From Arabidopsis thaliana (lineage: Eukaryota > Streptophyta > Magnoliopsida > Brassicales > Brassicaceae): a stretch of 64,000 nucleotides of DNA. The position numbers were made by a program, and so were the translations under genes. The notes below the pieces were generated by a model. The model saw nothing but the letters and a program-made list of their open reading frames with translations. It did not search any database and was not told the DNA's origin. Location of the stretch: the NCBI RefSeq assembly GCF_000001735.4, contig NC_003070.9, positions 8,742,001-8,806,000 of the forward strand, in the 5' to 3' direction. Positions 62,489 to 64,000 of this stretch are shown here, in pieces. The first letter of the stretch is position 1. Each line of letters starts with the position of its first letter.

Positions 62489-64000
62489 ATGAGACTCCCC
62501 GTCACCGTCAAAGCCACTAAGCCGTCGTTTCTCGTCATTTGGATCCGATACTCCTCCGCCGCGTCGTCGCCGACAGTCTCCTTGAATCCAGTAAACCTCT
62601 CTCCCGCACACGCTTACATGTATATGCGACTTTATTATCCATTGGAATCATTTTGAGTGTGTTTTTTTTGTCTTGGGGTTCAATACTGTAGAGTGGACGA
62701 TTACAGCAAACTCTCGCAGGATCTGTGGAAGTGAAAGGAAAATCTCTGCACTCCGGTAAGTTCTCGACGGTGAAGCTAAATCCGGAGATCGCCGGAGCTG
62801 GTAGGTTCTTCGAGTTTCGATCCAGATTCATCCCTGCGTCGATTGAATTTGCTCAGGAATCGCCTCTTTGCACGACGCTGTTGAAAGATGAGCTCAAAAT
62901 CCGAACCGTTGAGCATTTGTTATCAGCTCTTGAGGCGAAGGGAGTTGATAATTGCAGGATTCAAATCGAGAGCGAAAGTTCCGATGATCGAGAAGTCGAG
63001 GTTTGTTACCTGAATACATACATTTTGAGTAATCATAGGTCGAATCAATGTCTCGTATTGTCTATTTTGACTGGATTTGTATGCTATAGAGATTGTCAAC
63101 ATCTTGCTGTGCAGTGTAGCTCTTAGTTTTATAGACTTGGTACACTGGAGGAGATGATGAGTGTAGGCAACACTAACCAAGTGACAGGTCCCTATTTTTG
63201 ATGGATCAGCTAAAGAATGGGTCGATGCGATACAAGGAGTTGGCATAAACGCGGCTCAAAACCATGATGGTGAAAGTGTAGAGAAGATGGTCGCACATGT
63301 GAACAAGCCTGTGTATGTTTGCAAGAACGATACTTTTGTTGCTGCATTTCCGGCTCTAGAGACTCGGATCACTTGTGGTATCGACTTCCCACAGGTTCAG
63401 TCTAATGGCATTTTGACTTATTTTCTGCTTGTACATAAATTGTTATTGACTTGGTCTGTTGTGTATGATGATGAACTTTACAGGTGCCTGCTATAGGCTG
63501 CCAATGGTTTTCTTGGAGACCTATCCATGAGTCTTCTTTTGCAAAGGATATCGCATCATCAAGAACCTTCTGTGTCTATGAAGAGGTTAGTTAGATCCAT
63601 TGTTGTTGCTTAGGAGCTTTGGAATCAGTAAACTGGTGTTCGTTCTTCAACCATCTGTGTCTGAGGGTTTTGTTTGCAGGTGGAGCGTATGCGTGAAGCA
63701 GGGCTCATTAAAGGAGGTTCTCTGGATAACGCCATAGTTTGTAGGTAAATAATCTTGCATATTGATGACTAAAGGGACACAATATTCAACTGAAACTGTC
63801 TCTAATGCAGCGCTGAGCATGGATGGATGAATCCTCCTCTGCGGTTTGATGATGAAGCATGTCGACATAAGATTCTTGACCTAATCGGTGACCTCTCCCT
63901 TGTTTCACGGGGCGGAAATGGAGGACTCCCCGTGGCTCACATAGTCGCATATAAGGTAAATAATACTAGCTTAACATCTTATAGTTTGCACAAAAAAGAA
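62489..64000 (+). CDS. LPXC3: LPXC copy, unit 3 (3' end outside the window)
   Basis: Exons 62489-62590, 62692-63000, 63188-63394, 63484-63585, 63680-63744 and 63811-63955. The last exon (17 codons) would start near 64065, outside the window. Exon 3 has the full GGCTC segment, so the frame is open, unlike unit 2. The visible 310 codons translate as in LPXC1. It is intact as far as can be seen. Confidence 0.9.

Larger units (their letters stand above)
58516..64000. repeat. Tandem unit 3 (cut by window end)
   Basis: Corresponds to 35988-41472 at offset 22528, which equals 14379 + 8149 (unit length plus insertion and its duplicated flank). Confidence 0.9.

Overview
The window is plant nuclear DNA. 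It has spliced genes with GT-AG introns, AT-rich intergenic DNA, F-box genes of the FBA type, a THO2 gene, a MAP70 gene and a C/D snoRNA pair. Gene order and predicted protein lengths match, from memory, Arabidopsis thaliana chromosome 1 around At1g24706-At1g25xxx (THO2, a CCoAOMT-like gene, MAP70-2, then the repeated LPXC / F-box / anthranilate-synthase-beta cluster). I could not confirm this by database search.

Left part (1-22536) is single copy. THO2 (+) runs across 33 exons and gives about 1804 residues. Its last intron looks U12-type and another is GC-AG. Downstream, on the minus strand, lie two U59-like C/D box snoRNAs behind a Site II / telo-box / TATA promoter. A broken last-exon copy of a CCoAOMT-like methyltransferase comes next, then the intact gene (+, 240 aa), then MAP70-2 (-, 634 aa, 11 exons).

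Right part (22537-64000) is a young tandem array of a 14,379-bp unit. Each unit carries, in order: a frameshifted F-box gene (+), LPXC (+), an intact F-box/FBA gene (+), an anthranilate-synthase-beta-like glutamine amidotransferase without a chloroplast transit peptide (-), a gene-poor stretch, and a small CG-1-domain-like gene (-). Unit 1 is 22537-35987. Unit 2 is 35988-48239 plus 56389-58515. Unit 3 starts at 58516 and runs off the window. Units 2 and 3 carry a 1,316-bp solo LTR with a 5-bp target duplication; unit 1 keeps the empty site. Unit 2 is split by a 7,946-bp insertion flanked by 203-bp direct repeats. The insertion holds a decayed MULE transposase, a truncated DUF1985 gene, an inverted LTR fragment and a captured piece of two adjacent F-box-like genes. 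The LPXC copy in unit 2 has a one-base deletion and an immediate stop.

Functional themes: mRNA export (THO2), rRNA 2'-O-methylation (snoRNAs), phenylpropanoid-type O-methylation, cortical microtubules (MAP70), lipid A-type precursor synthesis (LPXC) and an orphan amidotransferase derived from the tryptophan pathway. The F-box and CG-1-like genes are fast-evolving family members of unknown target. Exon boundaries were read by eye; all full-length gene models keep frame across every junction.
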